A stretch of DNA of 64,000 nucleotides from assembly GCA_964057225.1 (NCBI GenBank), contig OZ059897.1:15314001-15378000 (forward strand). The letters are read 5' to 3'. The DNA is from Auanema rhodensis (taxonomy: Eukaryota > Nematoda > Chromadorea > Rhabditida > Rhabditidae). Shown here piece by piece: positions 47,867-62,236 of the stretch (positions are counted from its first letter, which is position 1; every line of letters begins with the position of its first letter). Under the pieces are notes generated by a model that saw only the letters and a list, made by a program, of their open reading frames with translations, did no database searches and was not told the DNA's origin. The translations under genes were made by a program, and so were the position numbers.

Positions 47867-49637
47867 AAACAAGCTTTTTTTATCATTTTTCATATATACT
47901 CTTTCTTTTCTTTTTTTCTCTCCAACTCTCTCTTTCTCTCTTCTTGTCACAAGTTTTATAGTTTTGATAGAATTTTTTATTTAAGAATAAGTTTTATTTT
48001 TCAATTATGAATTCTTGTATAAGAATATATTCTGAAAAATCAAGATTATTTGACCAGTAGACGTTTGAAACCATGACAATTACTTGATTTTCGTCTGTCT
48101 TAGTAAACTGTTCTGAAATTGTTCAATCAGGTTTTACAGTTGGCAAACTACTCTCGTATTTTCTCTCGTTATTTTCTTTCTCTCTATTACTCTCTCGTAT
48201 CTTTGTTTCTCTCTATTACTCCCTGTCCATCGTTTTCAAGATGAGTTTCTGTCAAAGTTTACCTGAATAGGCTTATACTAGTTAGTAGGCTTACAAACAA
48301 GTAAATGACCCTTCCATATAATAAATTAACGGGTGTCACATCACACTAATTTTGAATTATTTGATGTCTAATTTCACACTCTGAAACCTAAATATTACAA
48401 TTATTCTCATTTTTCTGGATTTTATGGCTTTTACCATACAAGAATTGTTAAACATTAAAGTTTTTCACAAGAATATTAAATATTTAAACGAAAGTCGAAT
48501 TACCAGTTCATATCAACAAGAGGTTCAAGTCACTCTAACTGAAGCTTAAACATATATATATAAAGCATTTCATGAACAGTTATTCCTTTTCAATTACTTC
48601 TCTGATCATTTGATTAAAAAATAAATTTTTATTTTAATTAAATAATTTTCTTTTCAAGACTATTTCTCTATTTAAATTTTTTATTTATTTCTTCTGATTT
48701 TTAGTTTATTTGCTATTCTATATATACTATATACATATATCTTTCTTTTATATTTTTAAAATTATTTTATTCTAATTTAATCATTTTTTAGTTTTTTTTC
48801 TAATAAGAAAATCAGTTTAACATGAAAATTCTCTTCATTTTTCATGTTAATAGCTGTTTTGCTCATGTTTCGCCATGTATTCTCAACGTTTTTATCACAA
48901 ATATTCTTGTTACATGTTGATTTATTTCGAATTCATCAGATTATAACTGAAATTTAACATTCAAGATGATTAAATACATCAACATCATCCTTGTTTCTGT
49001 CGCTATCATCCATATTAATATCATTAAACTGTCGACCACTAGTTCTGAGCTTTTCCTCATTTGTACACTTTTTTCCAGCTCGGGCGTTGCTTAAACTGAA
49101 TTTAGCATCTATATTATATTTCTTCCTCTTTGTCGTCATCATTGCTGCTGATGGTACTGATGAAAAGTCTCCAGCTCTTTGCTCAGATCATGTTGACCAG
49201 AATCCGAAGCCAAAACAAGTCGAGAAATAGAGAAAGACGGCGGCTTCACCTCCCCCGACGACCTAATCGCTCATGCAACGGCTCCGGTTCCGTTGTCTGA
49301 GCTGCTGCTCTGTATTAGTCAAACTTCTTTTCTCTCTCTTATTTCCTATCTCTTTCTCTTTTTGATTCTTCCTATTGTTTTTCTTTCAAATGCAATTATT
49401 ATTTCTGTTTCCAATTCTTCTTTTCTTTCAAAATTTTATGAATTCCCAGCATATTCTTCTCATAAATTCATTTCTATCTCATCATCATTTCCAATCTGTT
49501 CTACTTTTTCCTTATTTTCAGAGAAAAGTGCTTCAAGCAGCACAAGGCCGGCTACATCGCCTTGCCATAGTACTCGGAAGCCAACGAACAAAACGAAATT
49601 CAACGAATAGACGTACCTATACCGCCAAATACGCTTG
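47867..49637. other. Region upstream of the RhoGEF gene, possible 5' UTR exons
   Basis: Single-copy sequence after the palindromes. A GC-richer block at about 49140-49313 ends at a possible donor (GTATTAG), and an intron-like pyrimidine tract ends TTATTTTCAG at 49520. These could be noncoding leader exons of the RhoGEF. The long frames at 48991-49638 do not join to the gene in frame. Confidence 0.4.
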
Positions 49638-52600
49638 ATGAACAGCTTGCCATCACTTCAATCAGAACCTGGATGCAGTACATCAACATGCTCCAGTTTA
49701 CGCGTTCGAGATTTAGCCAGAAGGTAAGTATTAGCTGATATATGAGTAATCTTTCCATATATATATATTTAGATTTGAACCATGTACTACGAACAATGAT
49801 AAGAAGCCAATACCAACAAAACGTATCGGAAAATTCCGTATGTCTGAAAATGTTCATTCAAGAGCAATGTAAGTAATTTCTATTATATTTATTCTAATCT
49901 CAATAATATTTCTATTAATTAATATAAATATAACAATAATTTTTCTTCTTTTTCTGATTATTTCTTATTTTTTTATAAAATTATATATGATTTATTTGAA
50001 TTTAAATATATTCATATAAGTTCATATTATAATTGAATTTCCTATATGGTCTAGTAACTATGACCTGTTTTCTCATCATTATCTTCTGTTAAATTTCAAA
50101 ATTTCTCCTTTTGCTTATATATAACATGCTGTCTTTTCACTTTTTTAGTTTTGACTTCAAAACTTCTTCTGCTATAGCTGGTTTAGAGATTTTCGTCTAG
50201 CTAATACCCAGTTTTTCTCAATTTTCTTTCCTTTTTTCACAAAAAATGTAATGGTCATCATTAGAAAAGTATTTACATTAACATCTTACAAGAGACTAAT
50301 TCAAAAATAATTATTTGTTATATACTAATCATATCATTTATCCTTTTTTTTTCAATTATTATGCTTTTCTTTCAATTCAAATTTTAATTTATACAAATTA
50401 TATGAATAGCTTATAGTTAGTTAGACCTGTTTCATATATTATGCTAGAATTTGGATCAATCATCTGGCGAGATTAACCTATTCGCTTGACCATTCGCGCA
50501 ATCTGAATAGCCAGTCAGAGTCCCTAACCAGTTAGTTCCCGTTAGTTAGTTAGCTAGTTGCCATGGGGTTTTCGTCCCTTATACATACATCTTGATTACT
50601 AATCCATTCTGCATATACCTTAATCAAAACATAATTTTCTTAATTTATGTTAACTATATGTATAGATTATATAGAAATATTTCATAAATGATCATATTTC
50701 CTTTTTTCTTTTCAGTCAAGCTCCCGTACGCGTTGGTATTGTTCGTAAAAGAAGTTCATTGAAACGAAGATCATCCAGCTCTCAAGAGCTCAACCTCATC
50801 AGAAGTATGTTTCTTTCTATTTTCCACAAAATATTCTCATATTCCCCTTTAGTATTTATTTTTTACTTTTCTTTTCATATATGTTTAAATGGTATTTGTT
50901 GATTTGGATGTATAGCAAGTTCTACAATTTGTTGAAATTTAGTCTTTTGAAAACTTCTTATACATTCATCATCATCCTTCAAATTTACAGTACTTTTCTG
51001 GTTATTAACGTTTCTTTTCCTTTTTTTTCATATAATTTTTGAAGTTTTCTCTCTATCTCTCTATACTCCCAATTCAGATGCTCTATTTCTCTTATACTAT
51101 TCAATTGATTACCAAACATTTTCAAAAAGCAAATATCAATGTTCATCTATTCTTGTTCATTTTTTGTCCTTCCTGAAGTCAGGTTCCTGTTTTCGTTTTT
51201 TTCCTGAAAGAGCAAAACGCTCTGTTTCTGTCTGTTTTACCTGCTTAAATCATCTAATATTCAATTATATTCATTTAAACTCTTTTAATTATATATATAT
51301 ACATAATTATATATATGTTTATATATTATTTACAAATTTATTTATTTTTTATAAACAATTACATTTGAATTTTTCCGACAAAAAGCTTAAAAGTAAGAAT
51401 GCCGATCAAAAGGATTAAGCTATGCTATCTGTATTACACTCTTGTGAACAGATCCATTCAACACAAACTGTTTTCTCTCTTTCTCCCTCTCTCTCTCTCT
51501 ATGTCATTCTCAATCACTTCTCTTAAACTCTTGTTCCTTTTTAGTCTCTCATTCATTCTAGTAAACAGTCCATAAAGAGAATATATACTCGTATGCAAAC
51601 TATCTAGTTTTCTGATGAAACCTATTCTGTTTCATTCCATGGTTCTTCCTCAATTCAAACACTTTATTAGTTTTTTATTTATATGAAATCTCAAAGTTAG
51701 ACCTTTAAATATAATTTTAGGAGAAAGTTCTCTGAGGAAAAGCAATAGTTCAACATTACCTTTATCATCTGGTTCTATAAACGACGATAATCAACGAATT
51801 ACAACAATAGGCTTCAAGTCATTATTACCAAATACATCTTCAACTTCAAATTCTTGTAAATCTGAAGAAACTAAGAAAACAATTAATTTACCAACACCAA
51901 GGTATGTATAGTTTAATTAGACCAATTGAAAATAAAACAAACTTTTTCATCTTCAAGTTTAATTATGCTTTATTTTCTTTAATTATAAATATAATTAGAT
52001 TAATTTGATGTTTATACAACAACTACATGTTGTACGAGTACCATCTGTTCACAGTTATACGAGTTACCTCTCTTATAACATCAAGTGTTAGCTAGCTAGT
52101 GTTGTGTATCTTCTACATATATTCTCATTTCAATTCTTTTTCTTTGCTTTTACGATTAATATTTTCAAAGAATAATATTTCTGCTTTTCTACAATCACTG
52201 ATATCATCAGCTTCGAAAATTTGCCCTTTTTTACTCAGTTTTTGTAGACCGCGAGGATCGAAACCACTACCACCAGCCAAGCCGGCTCGTCTACTCTCTT
52301 CTCCTCTCCCTCCATCATCCTCTGAAACGTCCTCTGAGCCAGTACCGGAAGAGGGAATAGTGTCAGTAGAAGACAGACAGGCAACTTTGCAACCGGAAAG
52401 TTCCGGTTCCGTGAATATTATGTTGATGGTTCCATCAAAGACATCGTACGTTCATGTTTTGTTTTTTTTTTAATTCAAGTATTACATCCCTTTTTTCTGA
52501 TTCAATAATTCTGAAATTATACAAATACTCTTAGTTTTTGCTCTTTAGAACGTTGACGCGACCACGATGTCCACCACCTGCACCTCCGAAACCACCTTCA

Positions 52601-55600
52601 CGTGAGCGTCTTCAACGTATACCCAGCTACCGTACTGCCAACAGCACCAATCAAACTGGGGAGCCCACAGTGCCCAAAGCTCGAGCGTTGCCAAGGTTAG
52701 ACTTAACTTTACAACTTTACTTACACTTTTATTGAATTACCTGTTTAATGTCTTACTTGTAGATTATCTGCGTCATCAGATGACGAGAACTATCAACAGA
52801 TGCCTTGCAGTACAGTTAATTCAAAGCCTCCCAGGAAGCCCATTCGTTTTGAAAAAAGACGACCTTCTGTTAATGAAATACCACGGTAATTGATATTTGA
52901 AATACAATTTCAAAGATATTGAAACATTTCCTCTTAGAACTTTTTTTTAAAAATAAAACTTTATTACATTATGAACCTGTTTACAGTGTTCCATCTATAT
53001 CTCCTCCCAAAACACCTAGTCACGAGTACAGCGACGACTCTCAGTGTTACGAAGAAATTGGAACAGACGAATTCGTTAAGCTACAGGTTTGTACATAACA
53101 TTTATTATCTATCTAACTATATACATTAATGTAATATATTAATGTTAAGGATCAAATATTAATGCAGCCGTCAACATCTGCAGCTTCTCAATCATCTGAG
53201 TCATCATCAACATACTCAACCGGTGTTGCATCTAATACTTCAAACTATAACTATGTTACAAATATAGTTTGTGGAGATACTTCTAGGTATAAATATAAAT
53301 AATAATAATAATATCTTATTAACCTATTCATCTTTGCTTTATCTTGTACAGGTCACAAGATTTTATATTTGCTTTAAATTATTATTTCTTCTAATAATAC
53401 TAAATAACATATATATTTTTCTTGTCTTGTCCTATTTCAACACAAACAAATGTCCTTTTAATTTAAATTTTAATTGTTTTCATATATTTCATAACCTTTT
53501 TGTTTAACATTTCAGTAGACATGCTCCATCATGTACATGTCCATCTTGTGCTGCTTATCCTATTATGTCAACTCATTCCAAACAATCATCATCAACTTCT
53601 TCTGGAAATATCATAACCAGTGGCTCAGCCACATGTCCACGTCGTTTTTCTTCTTCACAAATGTCTGTCCATGCTTTTGATGATCAACATGTCGGATCAT
53701 CACAATCGTCTAAGGCACTCAATTCACAAACGCTTCACTTTGCCACAATGGCTCGGTTAGTCTAGATTAATCTACTAAAATTTGTTTTTAATCAGCTTCG
53801 ATTTGTCTGATTTAATATCTTAAAAAATATTTTATGTTCGACTCATTTTTTTAAAATTTATGTTTTTAAGTTTAATTTTTTTTAGACATAAGTTTTTTTA
53901 TTTTTACTAATAAATTATAATATTTTATAATAATAATTATATTAAAATATTCTTTTAATTCTTAAAATTAAAAATGTTTTAATAATGATTCATTATATAT
54001 GATACATTCATTCAAATATTTAATATTACAGCCCTAAAAAGTCTCGACGACCAGTGAGTACCATTGAATTTGACAAACTTATCAAATTCAAAAGTGAGAT
54101 CCAGCTGAATTTATCAAAAAAGGTACAAACATTATTTTTTTCTTTTTTTTTGAAACATTTCTATTTTTCTTTAAATTACCGAAATATTTTTGATTGTGAT
54201 ATTGTACTTTTCTTATCGTTCAGATGGACCAGTTACGTCAAAAAGTTGGTGATCGACGTCCTCGCTACGGAAATAAAAGTCAATTATCATTTGAACAAGA
54301 CAAGATGTCATCATCCGTACATCAAGACTTATCGTGTTCACATGATCCAGATGATGATCGTTACATATACGGTGATGATTGGAGTTCTGATGAAGGTATG
54401 ATGAACATTGGTTTTCTTAGGACATGTTTGACAAAACAAAAAACATAATTAAATGAATTAATAGTTTTCTTATATATAAATATAATATTTTTAAATTATT
54501 ACTTACTTTAAAATTTTAAAATATTATTTTTTTTATTAGACTTTTCCATAACATTCAAAGATTATATTTCTTTTTTTAACTTTTTTTTTCGATGAAAAAT
54601 AATTTTACACCATAATTAGCTGGCTGCTGCTCTACTTCTAGACAACATAAATTGACATATAGCTTTTTGTGCTTATTGATAATATATAATACAGATATAC
54701 ATATAGATATATTTGCTTATAATATTAAATGACAGTAACCTAAGCTATCTATTACCATATAGTTTAGTTTTAAATATATAAAATATATTTAATTAACTAT
54801 ATATAGAATAAATTATATATATATATATATAGTATAATATAGTATAGTAAAAGCTTTATAATAGTGCAATATAGTATTTTCAATTTTTTTTTGTTAGAAT
54901 ACAGTATTTTCTATCTTCAGTCTTCTTTTCTTCTTCACTCGTAAGATTTCTCTTGATCTCATTTCACAATTCAAAAGATCGTTAAAGAAAGTTTAACTTT
55001 CTTTTGATAAATAACTTCTTCTTCTTCTTCTTCATTATTTTTTATTTTTAATTTGTCTATCCTATCTCTTATTCTTTCAACATTTTTCTTTATTTATTTC
55101 ATCGTTTTTAACTCTTATTGTCTTGTTTCAACTATTTTTATTAACTTTTTCTCTCTCCCTCTCTCTTTCTCTATTATTATTTTAATCCAAATTACAGAAA
55201 ATACCGAGAATGATTCAAAAAAGTTCACGGAAATTCCACACATTTTTGGAATCATTTTTCACATTTCAAATTTTTTGAGAAGCCGAAAACTCTTTATTAA
55301 CTCTGAAAGATTTCCAAAAAGGTTTTCGGACCTCCTAGTCATTGTTAGGCTTGTTTTGATCTATCATTCGAAAAGTTGACCGACTAAACGAAGAAAAGAA
55401 GAAAAGGAAATATCTATATTTTATATTTTTCTTTCTTATTCATCTTGATCATTGCTTTCTTCTTTTCTTTCAAACTTTATATATCAACACCTCTTTCATT
55501 TCAAATTTAAACTTCAATTGTACGATATGTGTTATCTTCTTAGATACCTTTGTACTAAATTTCTTTAATAAGAAAAACTTCAAAATGCTTCCAATAATCT

Positions 55601-58600
55601 GGAATTAAAGTTTATTCAATGCAGAACCAACTTTCTTCTTAAAAATTCTTTTTTTTTATTGAAATTACATGCACTTTATACTATTACTTGTTATTTTATA
55701 TTTATATACATATATATATATTATTTTTTTATTAAATATTTTGAAAATTTCAAAGACATTCTAAGTTATTCATATATTTCTTTTTTCAGACGAAGTTTTT
55801 GATGATCAACGCTCTTCTATGTACAAAGAAATTGAGGAACAATTAAATAAAACTTTTCCAAGTACAATGACAAATGGTTTGTTTTAGAAGTTTGTCTTAT
55901 ACATATTATAATAAATTCTTTTTAGAATCTGTATATGCTACAGCAGATTTGATAACCAGACCAGATGAATTGGAAATTAGTAAAATCACATTGGAAGATC
56001 ATGTTGATAATCTAGTAAGATTAATTCTTTTGATTTAAGTTATTGTCTTATCTTCTAGGATGATTCATCACCTGAATACAGCTATAGTCAGCAATATACA
56101 AGTCGTTTACCTATAGAACCACCTCTATATCAATTGTATATGTTGGAAGAACAAGAAAAATTAGTTGATGATACATTACTTACGGAACCATCCGTCATCG
56201 TGGATACGGTTACTGTTGAAGAAGCTGAAGCTCCAATTAAGGTTCGTTCATCTCTATCTTTCCACCTTATCCTTGTTATATTCTTCACATTACAATTTTC
56301 ATTCTTTGTAGAGCCGTCGTGAGTCTTCAGTATCATCAGATAGTGGACGAGGTGCTGATTGCAGTACCTCGGCTTCAGCTCTGACTTCAAACACATCTAT
56401 GAGACGTGAACGTCTAGTTGCTGGAAGCCATTTCGGTAGTCAACGCAGTCTTTGGTGTGAATTGGCTGAAGTGAAGTCTGCTGGCCTCTTGGAAACATTG
56501 GATGAGGAAACAAAGCTTTTGCAAGAAGCATACTTTGAGGTTATAACAAGTGAAGCAAGCTACTTGAGATCACTCAACATTCTTATAACTCACTTTATGG
56601 CTAGCCAAGAAATGCTAGGTAACTATAAGATTTTTCTCAATTCAACTGAATATTTGTTTTTCCAGGATCCAAAAGCCCATCATCAGTTATATCAAATGCA
56701 GATCGTAAACAGCTTTTCAGTAATATCTTTGCTGTTCGTGATTGTAGTGAAAAGTATTTTATTTTTCATTAAGAAATATAAACTAATTCTTCAGGTTACT
56801 ATGTGATTTGGAAACTAGATTGGAGGAGAATTTAGTTTTAGACGATATCTGTGATATTCTTGTTGAACATTTTGAAAAACATTTTGATGTTTATATCAAA
56901 TATTGTTCTAATCAAGTCTATCAAGATAGAACATTAAGACGTTTAAAAACTGAAAATCATGGCTTTCTTACTTCTGTTTCTCGATTGGAAGCTGATCGTC
57001 AATGCCAAGGATTAGATATGAGATCTTTCCTAATGTTGCCCATGCAACGCATTACAAGGTCCTTATATCATATAATTTATAATTATAAAATATATTTATA
57101 GATATCCTTTATTACTATATGCCATCATTGATCGTGTTAATTCTGAAACTGAACGTTATAAAACTGTTTCAAAAGCATTAACATTAGCTAATAAGGTTGT
57201 TCGTGAATGTAATGAAGGTGCTCGTCGAATGGAAAGAACTGAACAACTTCTTGAAGTTGATAAACGTCTTGTTTACAAGGATCCCGATCTCAAGTAATAT
57301 ATCTAATAATTATATTTATTTATAATTTATATTTTATAGAAGAATTCCATTAGTATCAAATAGTCGCCACTTAGTAAAGCGTGGTACGCTGACTCAGTTG
57401 GTTGAACGACGAACGAAAGGTCTCCTTCAAGGAAGACAAAAAGCTCGAAGCATACACGTCTTTCTTTTCTCAGATATTATTATGATTACAAAAAAGAAAA
57501 TGTTGTTTATATATTAATTTTATAATTATTTTATATATTTCTTATAGTAATGGAACATATGTTTGTAAAGATTATGCTAGTCGACCCTATGTAGATATTG
57601 AACCTATTGAACCTGATAATCCAAGAGTAAGTTCAAACTTTTATTTTTCTCATCTTTTAATTTTAAATTTCAAAACTTTATTCTTGTATTCAGATTCCAC
57701 CTGGAGTTATCTCATCATTAGCTACACGACCACATCTTTTCCTCTGTGTTCTAATGAGAAATGCTCGTGGAAAACAGACAGAACTTCTTCTGAATGCAGA
57801 ATCTGAAACTGATAGAGAACGATGGTTATCAGCCATTCGTCCACCTACAGTATGTTTATATTTAAATTTTCCTTTATGTATTCACCAAATAATAATATTT
57901 CAAATTATCTAATCTTTGAAATTCAGTTGATTTTCTGTTTTGAATTGAAATAATATTGGATTGAAAGAAAGAATAAGAAAAAGACGTTTATTTGAAAACA
58001 ATTATTTGTTTTTTCAAAATTATTTAAAACAAATTTTATAAAAACAATCCAAATAAAACCAATTCACTTATGTATATTAACTCACACTTCTTACAAATAA
58101 TATAACTGAAGAAGAAGAAGTAGAAGAAATCAAATATTTATTTCTTTTTCTTTATAATACACAACCAACAATGTTTTTCCCCATAATTCATTAACATCTA
58201 ACACATTCTTTCCCTTTTTCAGTCAACGAATCCTGAAGAGAAAGTTTATGCTGAATGGGATTGTCCTCAATGTATTGTTGTTCATCCTTATACTAAAACA
58301 CAAGATGATGAAATGAATCTACAAGTTGGAGATATGATCAATATTCTTCGAAAAATGCCTGACGGTAATACCAGTGATGATGATGGTGTTGATGCTGATC
58401 CGTATGATGATGAGGATGTTGATGTTGATGAAAATGACGATGACGTATTTGATGATGATATGCATGATCTCATGAATAATGCTCGTCCTTCATCACTATC
58501 GTCTGCTTATCATTCTGAAACTTCTGCATGCACGTGAATATGTTGATGCCTATGTTTCTCTTCTGTTTTTGCCACTTTCATTCCTTTGAAAAAGCGGCTT

Positions 58601-59219
58601 TTAAAGTTTTAGCTGACGTCTGTTAAGCTTGCACGCATTCTTGTGCATTTGCGTCAACCAAATCAAATACCTAATTCTACATTCTACATTCGTGTCAACG
58701 AATTACCTTTACTGTTCACAAACTTATATTCTGTTGCTTCTACGTTCTTCTCGCATGTGAAAACTACAACCTTGTGCTGTCGTGGTCTCTGAAATCCTGC
58801 TTGTATCTGCACGTACACGTCACATCACACTATATCTGAATGTACAGTATACCTTTCTCCTTCCAGCTTCTATAGTTTTGCATATGATCACATATAATCA
58901 CATTAACTTTTTCTAATTTATCAATTATTTCAGGATGGTACTACGGTGAAAGATGTCGAGACAATGTGGGAGGATGGTTCCCATCATCATATATTCAACA
59001 AGTACTCAATGACCATGTACGGGCAAACAACTATCGACACCGACTCAGACTTATACAGGTAATATCCTTCAGCTTTTGCTCGTCCTTACCATCAGCTCTA
59101 AACAGGCAGCGTCTGGCTTTACGAGGAGCAATGTGGGGAGGGGAACGTCTCCGTTCATGGATCGATTAAGACGAATGAGTAATCCACGACAACTGTTCCA
59201 ATCAGGCATAGGATTGTAA
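49638..59219 (+). CDS. Ephexin-like RhoGEF (DH-PH-SH3)
   Basis: Activates Rho-family GTPases by nucleotide exchange. Exons: 49638-49723, 49773-49868, 50716-50804, 51721-51901, 52248-52445, 52549-52695, 52763-52885, 52987-53086, 53168-53286, 53516-53755, 54032-54122, 54224-54395, 55790-55876, 55926-56014, 56059-56241, 56312-56618, 56666-56753, 56795-57058, 57102-57293, 57340-57501, 57548-57626, 57694-57849, 58223-58364, 58934-59058 and 59106-59219. Phases agree throughout; 1,209 residues. The first 660 residues are Ser/Pro-rich with PxxP motifs. DH is about 737-935 (EVITSEASYLRSL, MLPMQRITRYPLLL), PH about 960-1080 (HVFLFSDIIMIT, RERWLSAI), SH3 about 1095-1160 (DGWYYGER, GGWFPSSYI). DH-PH-SH3 order is typical of ephexins. 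The start is the first ATG after an in-frame TAG at 49609. Intron 23 can be read through (see 58365-58537). Confidence 0.9.
58365..58537 (+). CDS. Alternative acidic C-terminus of the RhoGEF by intron retention
   Basis: If the donor at 58365 is not used, the frame runs on for 57 codons: a Asp-rich stretch (SDDDGVDADPYDDEDVDVDE), then DLMNNARPSSLSSAYH and a TGA at 58535-58537. This breaks the SH3 after DMINILRKMPD and swaps its second half for an acidic tail. Codon use remains gene-like. Whether the retained form is made is inferred. Confidence 0.5.
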
Positions 59220-59777
59220 CATGCTGATATCTTTTCAAACAGCGTCACATCAACGTATTTTTCTGAAATCTTCTCTAATTCATCGCAATATTCTCAATAA
59301 GCTTATATCATATGGAAGTATACACTTAGTTAACTCACGGTTCTTGTGCATATGTTCATCAACTAGTCAACTATTCTGTTGCATAATTTATATTTTAATT
59401 TATCTTTTATTTGTCTTATTATTTTATTGAACATACATATCTAATGACTGTTGTGATATAATTAATTTGAGTTTTTTATCGGATTTCGATAAAGTAGAGA
59501 AGCTATATAATAGTTCCAATAATCCATGGAACGGCAATATAATTTTATTTTGGATGTTGTTGTTTTTATTTTTGTCACTCAGTTATGTATATTTATATAT
59601 ATATATATATATATAGTTTAAAGATTTTTAATTTTAATAAATTTTTTCTGCTTTTTCTTTAAAATTTATTATAATATTAGTAATATTTATAATTTTAATT
59701 TTGTTGTTTTTAAACTTAAAAAAAATAAATATAAATATTTTTTAAAATTATATATTTATTAATATAGAAATCTGTAT

Positions 59778-60969
59778 CTATTCTTGAACTGGGTTTGACA
59801 TGAAGTTTCCGACAACTGGTCCATCGAATTCACGCTTGGCCATTCCCATTGATACAGAGCTAGTGATGTATACATCTCTGTAATTAATTAATTATTTCCT
59901 TCTTTACCTTTATACTCATACCTGTTAACAGTGAGTCCGCAAACGCTTTCGTTTTGAGCATATTGCTTGGCTTGTGGGGATTGGAATCCTCCGAATGGGA
60001 AGAAATCAGTGAAGTTTGGTTGACTTTCTCCGCCAATTCCTCCTCCTCTGACGTTCCAGTACCAGAGAAGATCTCCAGCATTACCGAATCCAGCATAGTT
60101 ACCAGTGATTTGGCTCCATTCATAAGCACTAGTGTAGTAACCAATACCAACACCTCTAGCCTATAAGCAAATTGTATAACAAACTCTAAAAAATATAAAA
60201 TTACTCTGGCTGCATTTCTAATGCTGTTGATCAAGTTGATATTATCGTTAACATTCTTGCTCCAGTTGATGACAGAGACAACCTGTAAAAAAACATTTTC
60301 TTTTGTTAATCTTTTTATAATTTTCAAATAAATTTTATATATTTCTATAATATTCTTTATATTAATAGTTTTAGTTTATAAATGAATGTTTGACGAACCT
60401 GAATCCATACAAATCTGATTTGAATTCCTTGGCTGCTAAGTCCGTTGAACATTTCATTGAATTGAGTACCTCCAGCCTTATTAGTGACAATAGCAGGAGT
60501 CATGAAAACTTCAGTTCCCAAACCAGCTGTAAGGGAATTTGTTTAGTTTATTGAAAGAAAAATCATAATATGTACTTACCCTTGTAAGCATTGAAGATGT
60601 TAGAGCAGGCATATGGATCGAATAAACCTCCGTTGGATGGAGAATAAGCTCTGAATTTCATTTTTAAAAACATTCAATATTAAAAATTAATTTAATTTAA
60701 GAGAAACAAACAAACCTAATAAAAGCTACACTGTATCCGTTATTTTTAATACAGCTCATTACACTTGGGCTAGTGCTGGAAGAGAAATCAACGGCATAAG
60801 CAAGGTAAGCCTGTAATAATTATTATATTCTATTAATTATAATTATATTTATAAATTAAAGTATAAAATTAGAACTTACAGCATCGTTGGCTACAACTGG
60901 AGCAATCTCCTCAACAATTGGAGATGCAATAGCCAAGGCTACAGTAGTCAAGCAGATGAACAACTTCAT
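59778..60969 (-). CDS. GH25 LYS-family lysozyme
   Basis: Secreted muramidase of the nematode LYS (GH25) family, likely antibacterial and digestive. Minus-strand exons 60969-60880, 60810-60716, 60650-60580, 60526-60399, 60282-60205, 60160-59922 and 59877-59778 encode 266 residues. A signal peptide (MKLFICLTTVALAIAS) and short pro-region are followed by the first barrel strand YAVDFSS, with the catalytic Asp. Then come VAFIRAYSP, IQIRFVWIQVVSVINWSKN, GVGIGYYTSAYEWSQITG and PFGGFQSPQAKQYAQ, all in the order found in lys genes. It is convergent with the RhoGEF, 558 bp between stops. A GATA site lies upstream (61111-61118). Best preserved of the three GH25 genes here; orthology to a numbered lys gene is not assigned. 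Confidence 0.93.
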
Positions 60970-62236
60970 CTTAACATAAAAATTAGTTGTTACTTCAATA
61001 ATCAAAGAACTTTTACAAAATTTCAAAAAGAAATTAGTTTCAGATGTTCAAGAGAGCAACTGAAGTTGTATGATAGCTAGAAGCAAACATTGGGCTTAAA
61101 TAAAAAAGCTTTCTTATCTATTTCTTGTGGTGGGGGTTGGGGGGTAATTAAGTATAATCTTTTGGTTATAATTTATGTAATGAAATGACGTGGATTAATT
61201 AATATCATAAAATAAAGAAGATAAACTTCTTATTGAATGAAAATGTATTTTCTTTTATAAATATTTTATTAAAATAATTTTTTTAATAATTAAATTCCAT
61301 TTTATTCTTTATATTCTTATTAAAATTATATATTCTGTTGATTCTTTAATGTTTTCATCTATTTTTTTTAACATTTATTCTTTTGATATTATCACCGACT
61401 ATGTAGTTTTAACTGATATGAGCATTTAAGAGCTTAAAATCATTTATGAAGTTTCTATCTATATCTGATATGAATGAGTGAAGAAAAACGATAAATTATA
61501 CCAATTTACTATCTTTAAATGATTATATTTTTAATAAAATTGCAAAATATTACAAACTATTATAATACTTATATTTAATATATTTATATTTAAATAAAGA
61601 AATATTATATATGTATTTATATATTTTTTTCATAATAAAAGAAATATTTAATATTAAAAAATTATTTATTTTGTTTTTTGATTATTATAAAATTAAATAA
61701 AAATTTTTATTAATAATATAGAAATATATTTTATTTAATTTTATAAATTTTATTAATATATATGTATATAGATATATTATATAACAAAATGATACAATTT
61801 TACTGATATAAGAAATGATCGGAAGGTCAATTTTACGAGCCGGAAATGATATGACTTTTCTATGAAAAACATGATTATAAATAATATAATTAAATCTTTA
61901 TATTATATCTTTATATTTATCTTTTTATTTATTTTTCCGGTTCACATAAACGTCATGTTAATCATCATTTATGAGTTTTAAAATAGTTGAAATGGTGATA
62001 TTACTTCTGAAATAGAAAAATATATGATGAATCAATCATCATCATCAATATATTCTATGAATATATAGTAAAATATGTCAAATACAATTGCTTTATGAAT
62101 CAAAGTTTCATAAAAATAAGAATAATATTATGAATATACATATATATGACGTGTAATATTTATTTATTTAAATTTAAAATATACATTATATGTTAATTAT
62201 ATAGTATTTGCTTTTAGCAAATTATTATTTTTATTC
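60970..62236. other. AT-rich intergenic region
   Basis: Promoter of the minus-strand lysozyme followed by about 1 kb of very AT-rich sequence. No gene, RNA or structured repeat seen. Confidence 0.5.
61111..61118 (-). promoter_or_regulatory. GATA-type site upstream of the lysozyme gene
   Basis: AGATAAGA on the minus strand, about 145 bp before the ATG. A TTTATTTAAG TATA-like element lies between it and the start. Consistent with intestinal GATA control of lys genes; binding not shown. Confidence 0.5.
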
